Shown here: positions 53,170-64,000 of the stretch, piece by piece | Position numbering within the stretch: the stretch's first letter is position 1 | Layout of the letters: each line of letters opens with the position of its first letter | Assembly (NCBI GenBank): GCA_030340625.1 | Contig: JAOPHQ010002931.1 | Span: 1-64,000 of the forward strand | DNA from: Merluccius polli | Lineage: Eukaryota; Chordata; Actinopteri; Gadiformes; Merlucciidae | Reading direction: 5' to 3' | Length of the DNA stretch: 64,000 nucleotides | Translations under genes and position numbers: made by a program | Notes under the pieces: model-generated | What the model saw: the letters and a program-made list of their open reading frames with translations, nothing else | Database searches by the model: none | What the model was told of the DNA's origin: nothing

Positions 53170-54830
53170 CATCTAATTCCTATTTCTTTCTAAAGGTACC
53201 AGACAGGACTTTGTCTGAGTCATAAAACGCAATGGGAGACTTTTTTCAAAGGACCACTACAGACAGACGGAGACAGAATGTCTTTAGCACGCTGCTTTGT
53301 TTTCTCTGAATGAGACTGTTTACCCCCCCAACTTTATAAGGAACTTCCTGTCGGTGATATCATCACTCACACGGAAAGACGGGCCTGGATTCAAGTGAAA
53401 TGGGTGGAGTAATAGTCTGGAGGCGGGGTCTATTTACCTACAAGTTTCTGACTTGTGTTTAAACAAAGAAGAAAAAAGGTTTATTAGTTACTTTAAACAT
53501 TAACTTTTATATGTAGGCCAGTATTATCTGGACTATTGATTTGCTTGGATTCCTGCTACATTAATTCATTTAAATTACATACACGCTTTCCCGCATACAC
53601 ACAACAACATTATTGTATGTATAAAGGTACGCGCACACACACACACGCACGCACACATTTCAAAACAATATGCTAACACGTGTTAATGCACGCACATGCA
53701 CACACACCCGTCGTGCACATGCTAGCACCCCTGTTTTCACCCTGCTGTCCACCACTGGCTCGTCGGAATCTCAACAATGTCTCTTGAAATGATGAAGTGG
53801 GATTAGGACAAGCCTGGTCCATTCAAGGGCCAACTATTTTATGATAAGCCTGCTAGCTTCGGGGGGGGGGCAAGGCTAGCCATGGGGATTTACCAACCCC
53901 AAGCACAAGTACACTCTGTTCCCTCCACACACACCTCTGGTTTCTGCCACAAATTGAGTCAACATGCATTGTTTGTAGCCTTTGTGTTGCTGTGTTTGGT
54001 TAGTGCATATGTCCGTGGAGGGTCTGTGTAGGCCGGTGAGGTTAGGTGGCACAGTTACAGCACTTAACACCCGGCGAGGCTGAGCACTTGGAAATGGAGA
54101 GTGTGGTGGATTAGCACGTTCCACCTATTTTTTTTAAATAATGGACATAGAAGTCGTTTTTATGTGAAGAAAGCCCTGATGGCATAGAGTCCGACCTGAC
54201 AACTTGTCTTGGTTCCTTGATGTATGTTTTGTTTGATATGTATGTTTATCCAGGGAAACGGAGAGAAAAAAAAACAGACCTAGCTCAAGAAAACCCCCCC
54301 CACGTGATCTGATAAGCCAACTGCGAGACACTATGGGCTCCGTTCTGTTAGCAGCCAAACGTTGTGGAGATAAGCGTGTTTTTGACTCCGTTTGCTGTGC
54401 CTGACTTTCTTATCTTCTGTTGAGCCATCCCGCTTGCTGCCTTTGTCTCCATCGAGACTTGTGCAATTAGTTTTCTCCTCGTACTTATTCATCCTGTCTT
54501 TATCTATTTGAAATTGAAATCCTACGTTTGGAAAACACTACAGGGGAAGAATACTAGTGCAAATTCCTCACCCTGCAATGTAGCTCTGCACATAGTACAC
54601 TCAGTGCTTTCCCGGGGAAAGCACATGCAACCTCTCTTCGACTGGAACAGCGCTGCACATGCATTATGGACGTGGACATTTGTCTAACAAAAAAAAATCA
54701 GGATTTTATTCAGGATTGCACGGCGCGACACCTATTTGCACCTGGCACTCAGGTGCAAACCGCACGGTGTAATGCGTCGACCGCACAGCAAATAAACCAT
54801 GTGCAGTGTGGGCTTGCTCCTGCAGCACAA
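53170..54830. other. No gene recognised
   Basis: AC-rich patches near 53,633-53,706; no exon signal. Sequence at 54,370-54,520 is complex with GATA-type sites but unproven. Confidence 0.45.
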
Positions 54831-54831
54831 G

Positions 54832-56377
54832 GTTGAACCCACTGCAGGTTGAACCCCCTGCAGGTTGAACCCCCACTGCAGGTTGAACCCCCACTGCAGG
54901 TTGAACCCCCTGCAGGTTGAACACCCACTGCAGGTTGAACCCACTGCAGGTTGAACCCCTTGCAGGTTGAACCCCCTGCAAGTTGAACCCCCACTGCAGG
55001 TTGAACCCCCTGCAGGTTGAACCCCTTGCAGGTTGAACCCCCACTGCAGGTTGAACCCCCTGCAGGTTGAACCCACTGCAGTTTGAACCCCTGCAGGTTG
55101 AACCCACTGCAGTTTAAACCCCCACTGCAGGTTGAACCCCCTGCAGGTTGAACCCCTTGCAGGTTGAACCCCCTGCAAGTTGAACCCACTACAGGTTGAA
55201 CCCACTGCATGTTGAACCCCCTGCAGGTTGAACCCCTTGCAGGTTGAACACCCACTGCAGGTTGAACCCCCTGCAAGTTGAACCCACTGCAGGTTGAACC
55301 CACTGCAGGTTAAACCCCCACTGCAGGTTGAACCCCCTGCAAGTTGAACCCACTGCAGGTTGAACCCACTGCAAGTTGAACCCACTGCAGGTTGAACCCC
55401 CTGCAGGTTGAACCCCTTGCAGGTTGAACCCCCACTGCAGGTTGAACCCCTTGCAGGTTGAACACCCACTGCAGGTTGAACCCACTGCAGGTTGAACCCA
55501 CTGCAGGTTGAACCCACTGCAGTTTGAATCCCTGCAGGTTGAACCCACTGCAGTTTAAACCCCCACTGCAGGTTGAACCCCCTGCAGGTTGAACCCCTTG
55601 CAGGTTGAACCCCCTGCAAGTTGAACCCACTACTGGTTGAACCCACTGCATGTTGAACCCCCTGCAGGTTGAACCCCTTGCAGGTTGAACACCCACTGCA
55701 GGTTGAACCCCCTGCAAGTTGAACCCACTGCAGGTTGAACCCACTGCAGGTTAAACCCCCACTGCAAGTTGAACCCACTGCAGGTTGAACCCACTGCAAG
55801 TTGAACCCACTGCAGGTTAAACCCCCACTGCAGGTTAAACCCCCACTGCAGGTTGAACCCCCTGCAGGTTGAACCCACTGCAGGTTGAACCCACTGCAGG
55901 TTGAACCCCCTGCAAGTTGAACCCACTGCAGGTTGAACCCACTGCAGGTTGAACCCCCACTGCAGGTTGAACCCCCTGCAGGTTGAACCCACTGCAGGTT
56001 GAACCCACTGCAGGTTAAACCCCCACTGCAAGTTGAACCCCTTGCAGGTTGAACACCCACTGCAGGTTGAACCCCCTGCAAGTTGAACCCACTGCAGGTT
56101 GAACCCACTGCAGGTTAAACCCCCACTGCAAGTTGAACCCACTGCAGGTTGAACCCACTGCAGGTTAAACCCCCACTGCAGGTTAAACCCCCACTGCAGG
56201 TTGAACCCCCTGCAGGTTGAACCCACTGCATGTTGAACCCACTGCAGGTTAAACCCCCACTGCAAGTTGAACCCACTGCAGGTTAAACCCCCACTGCAAG
56301 TTGAACCCACTGCAGGTTAAACCCCCACTGCAAGTTGAACCCACTGCAGGTTGAAACCCCACTGCAGGTTGAACCCA
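54832..56377. repeat. 1.5-kb minisatellite, unit CTGCAGGTTGAACCC(C)(CA), 16-18 bp
   Basis: About 90 imperfect copies, each with CTGCAG and the odd palindrome GGTTGAACC. Variants (TGCAAGTT, TTGCAGG, GTTTAAACC, GCATGTT) recur with a longer period of about 441 bp. Frames up to 458 codons stay open on the minus strand in all three phases, as expected for a stop-free unit; not a gene. It ends next to the errfi1 promoter. Confidence 0.95.
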
Positions 56378-56379
56378 CG

Positions 56380-56574
56380 GCGAGGCCCCCATGGCGGACG
56401 CTGCGTCTTTAAGAGCAAGTGTGCAGGGCGGAGCCTGGCGGGTGCGGAGCTTAAAACCTCCCGGCTCACAACAACACGTTTAGACGGTGCGGTAGAAACA
56501 CTCATTCAGTCAGCAGCGGAGGAGCTGCTGTGTGGCCACCCTTCACTGTAACACAGCTCGCGCAAACCAAGGAG

Positions 56575-56606
<32 letters not shown>

Positions 56607-56672
56607 TTATTTTTCTCATGACGAGGGGACTCTAGGGGTCTGGAAGCGAGTGAAAACGGCGACGTTATTTAG
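56380..56672 (+). promoter_or_regulatory. errfi1: errfi1 promoter region and untranslated first exon
   Basis: GC-rich, CpG-bearing stretch immediately right of the minisatellite. It contains a GC-box-like GGGCGGAGC near 56,428, a TATA-like TTAAAA near 56,451 and, after a short AT tract, a strong donor AG|GTGAGT with the exon ending at 56,672. The next acceptor in the same orientation is at 59,602-59,603, so this is the likely 5' untranslated exon with about 2.9 kb of intron 1. The transcription start near 56,480 is inferred only from TATA spacing. Confidence 0.6.
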
Positions 56673-57129
56673 GTGAGTACACACCGGCTGAGGAGACTCG
56701 CTCGCGGTGGTTTTTGCGGGTGATGAAGATGAACGTTTGCCGACATTACTTTACTAACACTACGTTATCATGTAGTCGTTTGGCTGTGTTTTTACAAACT
56801 GGTGGCGGGAGGGTTGGGAGAGAGAGACATTGACAGCGTCCTTCTGTGGCCATGTCACTTTCAAATCAAATTAAAGTCAGCGCGGAGGGTGTTTTCTGCC
56901 ATTATCTCCCGCTAATGGTCGTCCATGTAGGACCAACAGTCGCCCCAGGTTTCTTTCTTTATTTCTTTTTCTTCTTCTTCTTCTCCTTGTTCTCTAATCC
57001 GGCAACGCGAGTGTATTTCATCATTTCCTAGACTTGTCACATAGCAGAGCTGCGTGTGTGTGTGTGTGTGTTGTGGTGCGTGACTCACCTGCCTCCACCA
57101 TTATGATGTGAATCCGGTAAGGCGAGGAG

Positions 57130-57160
<31 letters not shown>

Positions 57161-57890
57161 CTGCTCGCCTGCCGCACAGGTAGAGCGGGTATGGCTGCTC
57201 GGAAAAAAAACCCGCTTCAGGGGCGTCATGATAAGCGGGGTGTGATCTTTCTCCCGCTTTCATCTCGAGGTTTTGTGGTGACCGTCATAAAAATCATCAT
57301 CGTCATCATCATCTCACCCACCCACTCAGCGCCACCGCCCCCCTCATCACCGCGACCAGCGTCCGTCGACCATAGCAACTTTGCCACTCTTGACTATTTC
57401 TAATAATGATTTTATTTATTTTTTTGGCGGTATATCCAGTTTCCGGGGCGCAGAGTGAACGGGTCCATCTTAAATCCCACACCACGGTAACAGAAAACCC
57501 CAGGCTGGGGTGATGGGGTTGGTGCCCCCCCCCCGACCCCCGCCCCCCTCCCAAGAGTGGCTAATGCCGCCCATGGCTACACATCATTTGTTTAATCCTG
57601 TTGCCTGTAAATGCTCCCATGGTTAACTGCCAGGATCATCTCTTTGCACCTGTTGTGAGGGGAAGCGCGAGGCCCCCCTGGGGTCCATTATCGAGGCTCA
57701 TGTTGCTTCCCCATCTTCACCCAACCGAATCCCCCCCCAACCACCTCCCCAAACGAGGGAGAGGGGGGGGGGGTCTGTGATGCCTTGGTGGGCTGTTTTT
57801 TTACTCAGACGGACTTACTAGCTGTTGCTTGCTGTTGTTCGAGCTTTGTTTCTTGCCAGCTGTCTGGCCATTATCTAAATACAGGGTTAT

Positions 57891-57958
<68 letters not shown>

Positions 57959-59603
57959 CACCTCCCTGTCTGGTAGAGTGGTCTCCTCAGTCATCGGTGG
58001 GACATTATAAGCTGCAGGACAGTATGTCCAAGGCTGCACACATGGCTGGTTGATGGGCCTCAGCAGGGGCGGACTGACTTATTACAGGACAACAATGCTA
58101 ATTGTAATGGATACATGTGTTGATGGACATCGCCCCGTTGATAACCTGTGTCACAGCTGCTCACACATTGCACACCCACGAGCTGATATTATAAAAAACA
58201 TGGTTATTTTCACTTGGGATATTACTGTCCGGTATGATATTTCAAATTTTGTTCTACCAGCCAATCAGTCATCTTTGGCTCCTCAATATAAAAGGTTGCA
58301 ATCTCTCTGTCTGTTCCTAAAAGGGTACATGCTCATTTAGTATTATGATGTCTTGGGGCACAATAAAGGGCCAACACCAATACACATGCCAGAACACATC
58401 ATAAAATCATTTTGATGAGGGGGATTTGATTTGTTGGTCTTCAGTACTGTACTATACAATATGTTGCTGTAAAAAAACAAGCAAAGCAATTTTCTATTAC
58501 TTTCACTCTGAACATTGAGCGTGCGGTTTGCTCAGTCCCTCTCGTCTGAGCCATGGGGGGAACATCGAGGTCATCTGAGCAGGAACAGTGTTTAGAGCAG
58601 GGAGGTTGTACACAGTGGAAGGTTTCACTGTTGCATGCTCAACAAAGATGACGTCTTGAAAACATTTCCTCAGGGTTGGAAAGCATTATCCATGCTTTTT
58701 TTTTTTTGGATTGGGCCACTGAATTGACACGCTACTTGTCTCATCAATACAAGTAAATAAATAGTGGGATATTAGTAGTGTCGTGGTACTGGTAGTAATA
58801 ATAGTGTTACACAGTGCGGTCATTCTAAAATGTTTCCCTTTGAATGGTTTAAGGACTGACTTTCTGAAGGGAAATGCAAAAACAGAAGTGTGCAGCCATC
58901 CAGGTGTGGTGTTGTCGAAGGAAGAACTAGCTGGAAAAACCATACAAATTGAAGCTACGTGGTCGCGCTTTAACCCCAAGTTAGTCCCATTTTTGTATGG
59001 CTTCAAACAAAGTAAGCGCATATAGTCTTTGTGTGTGTGTGTGACAACCTCTGGCCGCAGCATTTTTCGGTGAAATTGTGACGTCCGCGAGGCTGTCGTA
59101 GCACAAGCATTTGACGTTTTGAAGCGCTCGCGGGAATCACCGTGCCGTTCATTCCTCTGTCAGAGCAAGCAGGGAGAATGTTGCTTCCGAAGAGGCGTCT
59201 GTGTATAAAATATCCCAGTATCCCCCTGTGCTACTTCTGGCCTTTAAACAATAAGGCCAAAAAGACACTGGATTTAAAGGTGCTGTAGGTAAGACCTAAG
59301 AGCCATCATTTCAGTGTCATTTGTCAGAATAGTTAGTTTGACTGCGCCTTCCTCTGTATGAGACCATTTCAATTTTAGACTGCTCCTCTAACCAATCGGG
59401 GCATCTTTTCCCTTTTCCCATCTTTTCTTTTCCCACTTCTCAATGGCGGAGAAATGTAGCAAACGTTTTTGTGGGTTGTTGGTTTCAAAATCCTGCTCTC
59501 TCTCTGTACAACAGCGGCTTTAACATGGGCTCTATTTTGTATTTATAGTGTCTTGGCAGCGATGTATGCTCTCAACTCATTCAAAGTGCTATGTTTCTAA
59601 CAG
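56673..59603 (+). other. errfi1 intron 1
   Basis: Between donor 56,673 and acceptor 59,603. Contains GT tracts (57,053-57,071; 57,132-57,153), a TTAAAGGTGCTGTAGG element end near 59,274, and a CA tract. No other exon recognised. Confidence 0.5.
57893..57957. repeat. (AC)n microsatellite in errfi1 intron 1
   Basis: About 32 pure repeats. Confidence 0.9.
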
Positions 59604-59682
59604 GTACATTTGAAGCAGCAGCAGCAGCAGCCAGCAATCCGAGTCTTTCCTGGCTTTGATGCGACCCGATTTTGTCTGGAGC
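59604..59682 (+). other. errfi1: 5' untranslated part of errfi1 exon 2
   Basis: Exon 2 begins after the acceptor 'ttctaacag' and carries a short CAG run (five repeats) before the start codon at 59,683, which has A at -3. No upstream ATG in good context was seen between acceptor and start. Confidence 0.65.
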
Positions 59683-61677
59683 ATGTCCACAGCAGGCTTG
59701 ACTGCCCAGGAGATCTGTCTGCCCACAGAAAGCCCCTTCCTGCGGGCGAGCTACTGTCACAGCATGGCTCGGTCCAAACCCTCATGGAGCAATCCTCATG
59801 AGCTAGAGAAGTGAGTGCTCATGATGAAGTACTAGCCCTGCAACAAACTATTGTTTTCATAGTCGATGAATCTAACGATAATTTTTCCGATTAAGGGATT
59901 TAATCATTTAGTCTAGAAAATGTCATAAATAATAGCAAATGCCAAAGTGAGTCTTAAATTTGCTTGCTTTATCTGACAAGCAGTCAAGAGAAACTAAAGT
60001 ATTCATTTTATAATGATCCACGAACCAAACATTTGAATTTCTGAAGCATCAAGCTGCAAATGTTTATGTATTTGTACCTAAATATAGATGGATAGATGAA
60101 TGACCTAAACGATTAATCAATTATGAAAAATAAAAAAAAGTATTTGATTATTTTCGATCGACTAAACGCTGCAGGCCTACTAAGAACATAACTTAAACGT
60201 ATGCCAAGAACATAACTTTAACTTAAATCTATGATCTGCATGATCGCACGCAATAATAATCATCAGATTGTGCTAAAAGGCATGTTGTTGTTTTTTCCAG
60301 GTTGTTGTACTTCAGTATGGAATCCCAACATATGGATCCCAGCTTCCCCTCCTATCAGCAGCTACCCTCCACACTAAGTGTTGAGAGTAAGTATAGAAAC
60401 TGTCGAGACACTCGCCGTTGTTTACCATGTCTGAAGTGAACCGAGGCCTTCCTCCAAAATTATAGCTCTATAGTGAGGGGTTATTTTTCTTGGAACGATG
60501 CATATTATAATGTAATGTTTGGAAACGCTGAAACCACCTTTCTAACATTAAAATGTAATTTTCATGTTCCTGTTTTTCTTCATACTCTATATACATACTT
60601 TGTGGCAGAAAAAGCCATACCTAATTGTAAGTGTTGTGCTGTATGACATTTCTCACATTCTGACTCCCCCGCCCCCCCCCCCCCCCCCATCTCTCTCTCT
60701 CTCTCCCAGAAAAGAAACACAGCCCATGCACACAGAGATTACACCAGAAGAAACCCAGGCCCACCCTTCCCTCCCTGTCGTTCAACTCGGAGCCCTCCAC
60801 CCCCAGCCCCGCGGAGGACGACCAGGTGGTCCCGTCCTTCCAGAGGCTGTCCATGCACGAGCGCAGCAGCCCTCCCCAGACGCCCGGCAGATGTTCGAAA
60901 CCCCTGCCGCCCCTCCCCACGCGACCGGACCCCTGCGCCGAGCAGGACACGGACAAAGAGGTGGAGGAGTTTTTCACCGGCACGGAGGACAGCCGGTGTC
61001 TGGTGCCGGACCAGTGCTCCAAGCCCTCCCCTTTCCGCTACGGCGCCCCCTTCCGACAGAGCTTCCGGGACTGCGGGAAAATTAACTACGCCTACTTCGA
61101 AGGGCCCGCGGTGCAGCCCAGGCCGCCCCAGCCCCATCCGCAGAGGGAACCGAGCCGGGAAGCCGCGGAAAGGCAGCCCCAGGAGCTGCCGCCGCCGCGG
61201 CAGCAGGACAGGGCTCAGAGGAAACTGCGGCGCTCCCAGTCGGGCCCCGCCGGCTCCAAGCCCGTGTTGCTACGCTCGTCCTGCCGCTCCCGCCGCCCCC
61301 CCGCCATGGACAGGGTGGCGGTCCCGCCCCCGGTCCCCCCGCGGCCCAGCAAGACGGTGGACTACCGCCGCTGGTCATCGGAGGACCCGCACGGCGCTTA
61401 CAGCGACGAGGACAAGCCCCCCAAGTTGCCCCCGCGAAAACACTTGCCCAGGGACTGCTCCCGCACGCCCAGCCCCAAGAGCCTCCCCATGTACATCAAC
61501 GGGGTGATGCCCACCACCCAAAGCTTCGCCCCGGACCCCAAGTATGTGAGCCTGCAGAGACAGAACAGCGAGGGTTCGCCCTGCATACTGCCCGTGATAG
61601 AGAACGGCAGGCAGGCCAGCAACACACACTACTTCCTGATGCCTTTGGGTCGAAGTGGGAGAGAGGGCTTTACTTGA
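59683..61677 (+). CDS. errfi1: ERBB receptor feedback inhibitor 1 (Mig-6)
   Basis: Cytosolic scaffold induced by growth factors that binds and inhibits EGFR-family kinase domains. Coding exons 59683-59810, 60301-60386 and 60710-61677 join in frame with GT-AG sites (1,182 nt, 393 residues). The N-terminus MSTAGLTAQEICLP matches the human start. Further matches: EDDQVV near residue 108, PLPPLP, GKINYAYF near 195-201, the 14-3-3-type RRSQSGPAGS at about 245-254, the kinase-binding DYRRWSSE at 289-296 with YSDEDKPPKLPPR, then TPSPKSLP, TQSFAPDPKYVS and LQRQNSEG. THYF at 377-380 keeps the first Tyr of the human THYY pair, with Phe in the second place. The protein ends 13 residues later, much earlier than human (462 residues). 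An untranslated first exon lies at about 56,480-56,672. Teleosts have errfi1 paralogues; I cannot say which this is. Confidence 0.94.
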
Positions 61678-63259
61678 CTCTAATAGGCGACAACCACTGG
61701 GAGTTGAAGAACGAGAAAATGGTGATACTGGACACTTCCATCCCTCAAACTGCTGCTTATTCCTTTTTTTTTATTATTATTTTTACCCCTCTGTATTCTG
61801 AAAACACAGGGTATGTATGTGTGCACTGTATTCAGTTACTGGAAATGTTGAACGGCGATTGCGACGAGAGAGGCGATTTTACCGAGAACAACAACAACAA
61901 CAACAAACCGCGTCTCGCGTTAGAGATTGTGGGTAAACCGTGGCACAGACTATTTTTTTTTTTTATATCATTATTTCACCGTATTAAATGTTGTACTATT
62001 GTTTTGCTCATGTTGTGGTGCAGTTGAATGGGTACAAGCGGGACTTGCACCTTGTGTTCTCAGTGTTTTGTGCATTTTTGACATTGCTTTTGTATCTCGC
62101 ATGGGACAAAAGGTCAGTAGAGCAACCAAGTATCACTCAACGTATCTATGAAGCTTACATTACCACGCCTTTTTTTTAATTTTTATATCTATATGAAGGA
62201 TGCTTTGATGCAAAATCACACTCTTGTCTGTGCTGCGTGTGTTCCCATGCATGTCTAGTCTACCACCTGTAGTCCCCCTGCCTCGGAGTATTTCCTGTCT
62301 TACCGAGGCCCCCCTCCTCTGTTTGTTATTTGCCTTCCCCACACAGCGTGGACATTTTGTACTAGTGGATGCCTGTCATATTTGTAGCTATGAACGGTTC
62401 CTGCAGAATGTCTAGTGCAGCTTACATTGGTGAACGTGTTTGTTGTCGGAGTGTGCGTGTGCAGTGTGCGTGTGTGTAGTGTAGGACAAGTGCTTCTGGT
62501 TATTCTTTTTTTTTTTACATGTATAGATTGACTTTCTACATTTTGTGGAAAAATAGTTAACAATATTTGTTACCGTGCTCTGCCTGTTTTGCAGCACCTG
62601 CTCTTTTAAGTACAACTTCCTCAAGTGCACACTTGTATTAGTCGCTCGTTGTCGGTGTCCAGGTCGGGTCTTTTTGCACAGCGGTTAATTCTTGGTAAAG
62701 CTGTGAGTCATTTGCTTGGAAATAATTTGCCTCAAGTACTACCTCCCTTGATGACCCTTCAAAAAAAAAACGCTCTGATAACAGCCACTATTTACATTGC
62801 TTTGCATTCTAAACTACGTATACATACAAGGTATAGGGCGGCCGACGCGTTGTCCCCCTCCGACATCTAACTCACTATCACGACAATTATTACTTTTTCG
62901 ATTTCTCACACAATCGATGAGAGGACACTTTAAACTTCACACAGTTTAAACCACTTAATTTTCTTTCGTAGTCCTTATAATCACCGATCATTCACGACAA
63001 AGACGTTTGGGCTCACCTGATAACACACATGACACACACACACACACACACACACACTGTGGAGGCCATGACAACTGACATAGACTTTCTTGTTCTGCTC
63101 ATGCATTCCTGCCTTACATGATTGCAGTGGGTGTGGTCTGAGAGACTTTGGCTGCTGGCAGCAGGTGAACATGAATTTTATTGTTATAGGTGATTGAAGA
63201 ACCTGTGGGATGATATAGTTAATGTAGCACATGCGGCGTTGAGGTGACCCCTGGGGGGG

Positions 63260-63445
<186 letters not shown>

Positions 63446-63793
63446 CAAACGGTCATTGAAGTATACTTTATATTTTACTCTCCCTCCTGGTCACGAGAAA
63501 AGAAACCCTTGCTAGAGACCACGTTTTTGATGTAATGTCTGAAACATGTTTACATTATACACTGATTTTTCGTTTTGTTTTATTTAATCTTAATATATTG
63601 ACATGTCTTATTAGCAGTACAGAAGAAAAAAAACGACGACAAAGGAAGATTATGGTGGTACATTGAGAAATAACTGACATTCTCTGCTGTGGTATAAAGA
63701 CATGCACTGGGAGAGTTGAGTGTACAGTATTTAACAAAGAAATTGTCATGATGCATAGTTGATCAATCTATAGTCTTTTAAAAAAGAAAACAA

Positions 63794-63799
63794 AATAAA
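63794..63799 (+). terminator. Candidate poly(A) signal for errfi1
   Basis: AATAAA within an A-rich stretch, followed about 30 bases on by TTGGATTTTGGTGTG, a GT-rich downstream element. Confidence 0.4.
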
Positions 63800-64000
63800 A
63801 CAACTTATTTATGAGCCTGTTGGATTTTGGTGTGTATTTTTTTTTCTTCTCCAAGTGTGATTCAGCTGTTTGACCTGTTCCATCATCGCCCACACACACC
63901 ACCGCACCGCACTGTGCCTTACTGTGGCTGGCCACACTCCAGGTACACCACAGTGTCTTAAACAGACACACACATATATGTTACCTTCCTCTTCCTGGTA

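Noticed and set aside
54732..56108. 458-codon minus-strand frame of Gly/Ser/Cys-rich repeats
   Set aside because: It is the translation of the 16-18 bp minisatellite; the unit has no stop in any minus-strand phase, so several overlapping frames are open at once.
54832..56377. tRNA B-box-like GGTTCAACC on the minus strand of the minisatellite
   Set aside because: Does not complete the B-box consensus and no tRNA-like fold or A-box is present.
60621..61137. Minus-strand frames of 132-133 codons opposite errfi1 exon 4
   Set aside because: Antisense shadows of a GC-rich coding exon.

Overview
The window is eukaryotic and almost certainly from a teleost fish. It has split genes with GT-AG introns, dense dinucleotide microsatellites, many short hAT, Harbinger-like and TTAA-type DNA transposons, and fish-type SINE tails. 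Only two recognisable loci carry coding exons; the rest is repeats and apparently gene-free sequence.

Left part (1 to about 27,660): a tandem segmental duplication. Each unit carries, on the minus strand, a complete taste receptor type 1 member 3 gene (tas1r3; eight coding exons, 871 codons) followed downstream by the first three coding exons of a coiled-coil gene resembling the ODAD1/CCDC63 dynein-docking family. Unit A spans about 1,043-16,675 and unit B about 16,676-27,662. Positions 1-1,042 match the right-hand end of units A and B, so at least one more unit should lie left of the window. Both tas1r3 copies look intact. The ODAD1-like fragment is damaged in unit A (lost splice acceptor, eroded exon 3) and open in unit B. 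Unit A is about 4.6 kb longer, mainly through four DNA-transposon insertions absent from unit B. Their target-site duplications match empty sites in B, so they postdate the duplication.

Middle part (about 27.7-54.8 kb): no gene found. It holds SINE tails, CA/GT, GA, CTGT and GGAT microsatellites, several minisatellites, two copies of an inverted-repeat element with a THAP-finger-like reading frame (one interrupted by a decayed Harbinger fragment), and other nested DNA transposons.

Right part (54.8-64 kb): a 1.5-kb, 16-18 bp minisatellite with a roughly 441-bp higher-order period directly abuts the promoter and first exon of errfi1 (Mig-6, feedback inhibitor of EGFR-family kinases; plus strand). 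The three coding exons give 393 residues. The 14-3-3-type and kinase-binding segments are clear, but the C-terminus is shorter than the human protein. A long 3' untranslated region containing a pure GA tract reaches a candidate poly(A) signal near 63.79 kb.

No functional link between tas1r3 and errfi1 is implied.
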